This document shows, piece after piece, positions 26,289-29,198 of a stretch of 29,198 nt of DNA. The notes beneath the pieces were generated by a model. It ran no database searches, had not been told where the DNA came from, and was given only the letters and a program-made list of their open reading frames with translations. The position numbers and the translations under genes were made by a program. This stretch comes from a bacterium (GTDB lineage: Bacteria > Latescibacterota > Latescibacteria > Latescibacterales > Latescibacteraceae): assembly GCA_021372535.1 (NCBI GenBank), contig JAJFUH010000171.1:1-29198 (forward strand). Direction: 5' to 3'. Position 1 is the first letter of the stretch, and every line of letters begins with the position of its first letter.

Positions 26289-28133
26289 TCACTTGGTATC
26301 GAAATAGATTTTCCATTTACCATTATCAGTGGCAAACTGCACATTATTAATCAGATATACTTCACGATCCTTTTCGTTCAACCGTTTGAGCTCGTTAAAG
26401 AAATTGAAAAATGTTTCCCTGTCGAGTCTCTGAATGAACGCCGGATGCATACAGTACAGAACACGCACCGGATCATTCATGGTGACTGCCTGGTTGATAG
26501 TCCACAGGGCGAAATATTTTCCGAAAGGTTTATCGTAATCCCAGTTTTCGGGAACCTCGTAAATCTCGACACCATATTCCGCTCCAAGGAGCTTCCAGTC
26601 CTTGGGTATAAGGACGACATACGGGGGATAATCGTCATATAAGTATTTCAATCCCAGGTCGTTCTGTCCGGAAAAATTCTTACGGTCGATAAGTACATAC
26701 GAACCACTGATCTCCGTCGCTCGGTCGACTGTCTTGATATCGCGGAGCATATCCGAGCGGTGACCGTTTACATCGGCATACCGTATATCGGGCATAAAAT
26801 AGAATGACAGCTTGTTGTTCCACCATCCGCCGGTTCCGTAAATCGGTTTGCGCGGGAGCGGTTTGAAAACGCTGTATCCCCATCGATACTCCTCCATGTT
26901 CGAATCAAGACCGGTTTTATAGCGCCCGGCGACCTTCATGGAGGTTGCAAGAACCACCGCCATGAGCGCGACAGCAGCGATTCCTGTAATCCACCGTATT
27001 CTGAGGTCTTTCAGACGTTTAATCTGCGCGTAACCAAGCCCTGCCGCATCACTGATGACAACGCCATAACAGAGCGCCATTGCTGGTGTGAGCGTGAGCA
27101 GGAAGCGCGGCAGCTTTTTCATGACCTGATAGTGCGAAAACGAGAGCGTCCCGAATTCGAGAAAGAGGTACACGAGCAAGAACCACCACGGTATCAGAAG
27201 CCCTTTACGGTCGCGCTTAATGATCGCTTTCACAAGCGTATACAGGACACAGGGAAGACCGAAATAAAATGTCAGGCCGAAGGTGGAACTGGAGTACATT
27301 CTTCGGCCGCCCTCGAGTACTTTCCCCATCGCCGCCGGGAACATATAATAGAACTGGGTAAGCATATTGTCGGAATTCTTCGGAATGTACCCCGAAGCGA
27401 TCTGGGAATCACGGGCTGTTGTCGCAAGATGCACGTTGAACAGAAAATCCCCCGTTTTCAGGTAATAAATCCCGTACAACGCGAGAACGGGGAGAACGAA
27501 CCCTGCGCCGACAAGATACAATCCCCGTTTCCACCGTCCGGCGCTGAATGCAAAGGGCAGGAAAAACAGGAGAAAATAGTACGAATTCTCACGGGTAATA
27601 AACGCCAGAAAAATAAAAAAACCCGTGAGAGCATAAAGCAGGTAACTTTTATACCCTTTCACCGTGTCGGTGTACAGAAACGCGAGCACCGCCGCACCAA
27701 GATAAAACGGCACAACGATGTCGGGCAGCAGCATCGTCCCATAGAGCACATCTCCGGGAAACGTTGCAAGAACAAACGCCCCGATAATTCCCGCATTCGG
27801 CCCGTAAAGTCTCTTCCCTATGAGGTACGCGAGGACGACAGTTCCTAATGACGCCATCATGGGAAACAACACCGCGGCAAACTCACCCGGAGGCAGAATC
27901 CTGAAAACGATGCTCACCGGAAACATGAGCCCGAGACGGAGCATCCTGAAATCCATATCAGTGTTCCACGGCCATATATCACGGAACATCGTGTATGCAT
28001 AGACTCCATAGGAAAAATCATCCGCCTGCGTGAGTCCGGCGAAAAAACGCCATTTCAGGAGCGCGTTTATAACGAGGATAACCATAAGCGCCGCTCCGTA
28101 CACATTAATTTTTTTCGAATCTTTCAAAGGCAT
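26289..28133 (-). CDS. GT39/ArnT-like membrane glycosyltransferase
   Basis: 614 residues; the ATG at 28133 has GGAGG 9 bases upstream. About 10-12 transmembrane helices fill the first 400 residues. After the first helix comes [12 protein letters not shown] with Asp38-Asp39, the acidic pair that GT-C enzymes of the PMT/ArnT type use in catalysis and metal binding. Further marks are [29 protein letters not shown] and ITRENSYYF in the next loops. The C-terminal 200 residues are soluble and probably periplasmic. Such enzymes move a sugar from a polyprenyl phosphate carrier to protein or lipid A/O-antigen. Substrate and acceptor are unknown. Its place between argD and argG, 6 bp from argD and 10 bp from argG, is odd and not explained by arginine synthesis. 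Confidence 0.85.
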   Translation of the reverse strand: MPLKDSKKINVYGAALMVILVINALLKWRFFAGLTQADDFSYGVYAYTMFRDIWPWNTDMDFRMLRLGLMFPVSIVFRILPPGEFAAVLFPMMASLGTVVLAYLIGKRLYGPNAGIIGAFVLATFPGDVLYGTMLLPDIVVPFYLGAAVLAFLYTDTVKGYKSYLLYALTGFFIFLAFITRENSYYFLLFFLPFAFSAGRWKRGLYLVGAGFVLPVLALYGIYYLKTGDFLFNVHLATTARDSQIASGYIPKNSDNMLTQFYYMFPAAMGKVLEGGRRMYSSSTFGLTFYFGLPCVLYTLVKAIIKRDRKGLLIPWWFLLVYLFLEFGTLSFSHYQVMKKLPRFLLTLTPAMALCYGVVISDAAGLGYAQIKRLKDLRIRWITGIAAVALMAVVLATSMKVAGRYKTGLDSNMEEYRWGYSVFKPLPRKPIYGTGGWWNNKLSFYFMPDIRYADVNGHRSDMLRDIKTVDRATEISGSYVLIDRKNFSGQNDLGLKYLYDDYPPYVVLIPKDWKLLGAEYGVEIYEVPENWDYDKPFGKYFALWTINQAVTMNDPVRVLYCMHPAFIQRLDRETFFNFFNELKRLNEKDREVYLINNVQFATDNGKWKIYFDTK

Positions 28134-28139
28134 ATATTC

Positions 28140-29198
28140 TTACCTCCCGGCAAGATAGGTATCAAGCATATCGAGAACCCGGTCGATATCTTTTCTGCTC
28201 ACAACGAGCGGCGGTATGAACCGTATGACATCGGGACCGGCCGCACACATGAGGATATGATTTTTCTCGAAATATTCCACAGCTTCCGAAGCGGGAAAAT
28301 CGACGAGAATTCCCATGAGAAGTCCCTTGCCCCGTATTTCCCTGATCGATGAGTGCCGACCGGAAAGCTCCCCGAGCCGCTGCGCAAGGTACTCGCCCTT
28401 TCCGGCGACATCCCCGAGGAAACCGGGATCGGATATCATGTCGAATACACCACATGCGACACCGGTCACAAAGTGATTGCCGCCGAATGTCGAAGCATGT
28501 TCGCCCGGCTTGATCTCCGGCCAGACACGCGGCCCGGTAACCACCGCTCCGATGGGAAGCCCGCCGGCAAGAGGCTTCGCAAGGGTCATGATGTCCGGTG
28601 TGACTCCGGAATGCTCGTGGGCATAGAGCTTTCCGGTTCTTCCCATACCGCACTGAACCTCGTCGACAATCAGAAGCGCCTCGTGTTCCCTGCAGAGCTT
28701 CTCCACGTTTTTCATAAAATCACTTTCACCCATGTTCACCCCCCCTTCACCCTGGAGGGGTTCGACGATAACAGCGGCAATCTCATCGGTAAACACTTTC
28801 TCCACCGATGTGAGGTCGTTGAAAATCGCTTCATGGAATCCCGGAACGAGCGGTTCGAAGTTTTTCTGGTACTTTTCCTGCATGGTTGCCGAGAGCGCTC
28901 CGAGCGTCCGTCCGTGGAAAGAGTTTTTGAACGCGATGAATCCCGTTTTCGGCTTCGGAAACTTTTTTCCCCATTTCCGCGCGAATTTCAATGCTCCCTC
29001 CACCGCCTCGGTGCCGCTGTTGCAGAAAAACACCCGTTCGCCGAAACAGGTTTTGCAAATTTTTTCGGCAAGCACAGCCTGAGAAGGTATGTGGTAGAGA
29101 TTGGACGTATGGATGATATTTTCCGCCTGCTTCCTGATAAGATCGCCGATGACGGGGTGACAGTGGCCGAACGCATTCACACCAAGCCCCGAATTGAA
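28140..29198 (-). CDS. argD: Acetylornithine aminotransferase, 5' end outside the window
   Basis: About 352 residues are present; the frame is open to the window edge (FNSGLGVNAFGHCHP), so roughly 40-50 N-terminal residues lie outside and the GTG at 29180 is an internal valine, not a start. It is a class III, PLP-dependent transaminase that converts N-acetylglutamate semialdehyde and glutamate to acetylornithine and 2-oxoglutarate. Motifs: FFCNSGTEAVEGALKFAR (PLP phosphate binding), FHGRTLGALSAT, VEPLQGEGGV, LIVDEVQCGMGRTG with the PLP-binding aspartate, and TLAKPLAGGLPIGA with the Schiff-base lysine, then EHASTFGGNHF. The related ornithine or GABA aminotransferases share these motifs, but the argG-argH-argA neighbours make ArgD the clear choice. 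Its gap to the next gene is 6 bp. Confidence 0.95.
   Translation of the reverse strand, partial: FNSGLGVNAFGHCHPVIGDLIRKQAENIIHTSNLYHIPSQAVLAEKICKTCFGERVFFCNSGTEAVEGALKFARKWGKKFPKPKTGFIAFKNSFHGRTLGALSATMQEKYQKNFEPLVPGFHEAIFNDLTSVEKVFTDEIAAVIVEPLQGEGGVNMGESDFMKNVEKLCREHEALLIVDEVQCGMGRTGKLYAHEHSGVTPDIMTLAKPLAGGLPIGAVVTGPRVWPEIKPGEHASTFGGNHFVTGVACGVFDMISDPGFLGDVAGKGEYLAQRLGELSGRHSSIREIRGKGLLMGILVDFPASEAVEYFEKNHILMCAAGPDVIRFIPPLVVSRKDIDRVLDMLDTYLAGR
28143..28147 (-). promoter_or_regulatory. Ribosome binding site of the glycosyltransferase gene, inside the argD end
   Basis: GGAGG on the minus strand covers the last codons of argD (GCC GGG AGG TAA) and lies 9 bases before the ATG at 28133. It shows that the two genes are packed for joint transcription. 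Confidence 0.7.

Overview
The window reads as a chromosomal segment of a free-living Gram-negative bacterium, probably of the Fibrobacterota-Chlorobiota-Bacteroidota (FCB) superphylum or a neighbouring candidate phylum such as Latescibacterota or Zixibacteria. The clues are a large secreted protein whose C-terminus carries the FlgD-like/type IX secretion-style tail seen in that group (YPNPFNPSTTI ... GVYIYKI), two lipoproteins with clear lipoboxes, a very long TPR lipoprotein, a heterodimeric ABC exporter, and several dispersed intergenic palindromes and repeats. The phylum is an inference. Every gene I can support lies on the minus strand, so the text follows transcription from right to left.

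Right part (29198 to 22456): an arginine block. argD (5' end outside the window), a GT39-type membrane glycosyltransferase, argG, argH, a short GNAT acetyltransferase that is probably the N-acetylglutamate synthase (argA), and a HAD phosphatase. Gaps are 10 bp or less, or the genes overlap (TAATG, ATGA), so this is very likely one transcript. Together argD, argA, argG and argH cover the first step, the transamination step and the last two steps of arginine synthesis.

Middle (22455 to 10773): a 445-bp non-coding gap holding a cluster of four consecutive hairpins; then nnr (NAD(P)HX repair), pyk (pyruvate kinase), a small membrane-anchored unknown protein, carB, a TPR lipoprotein overlapping pyrK, pyrK-pyrD (class 1B dihydroorotate dehydrogenase) and an RlpA-like lipoprotein. 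CarB makes carbamoyl phosphate for both arginine and pyrimidine synthesis, which fits its place between the two blocks.

Next (10772 to 6721): a heterodimeric ABC exporter whose two subunits carry complementary degenerate and canonical ATP sites, followed by a membrane-anchored coiled-coil protein. An exported SIS-like double-domain protein follows after a 249-bp gap that contains a near-perfect 28-bp palindrome and short direct repeats.

Left part (5055 to 1): a less dense, AT-rich accessory stretch with two orphan cysteine-rich small proteins, a secreted multi-domain FN3/cohesin-like protein, repeats, and an exported protein whose frame stays open past a TAG codon to the window edge. I see no tRNA, rRNA, CRISPR array, integrase, transposase or phage gene. 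The most unusual non-coding object is the four-hairpin element at 22285-22402.
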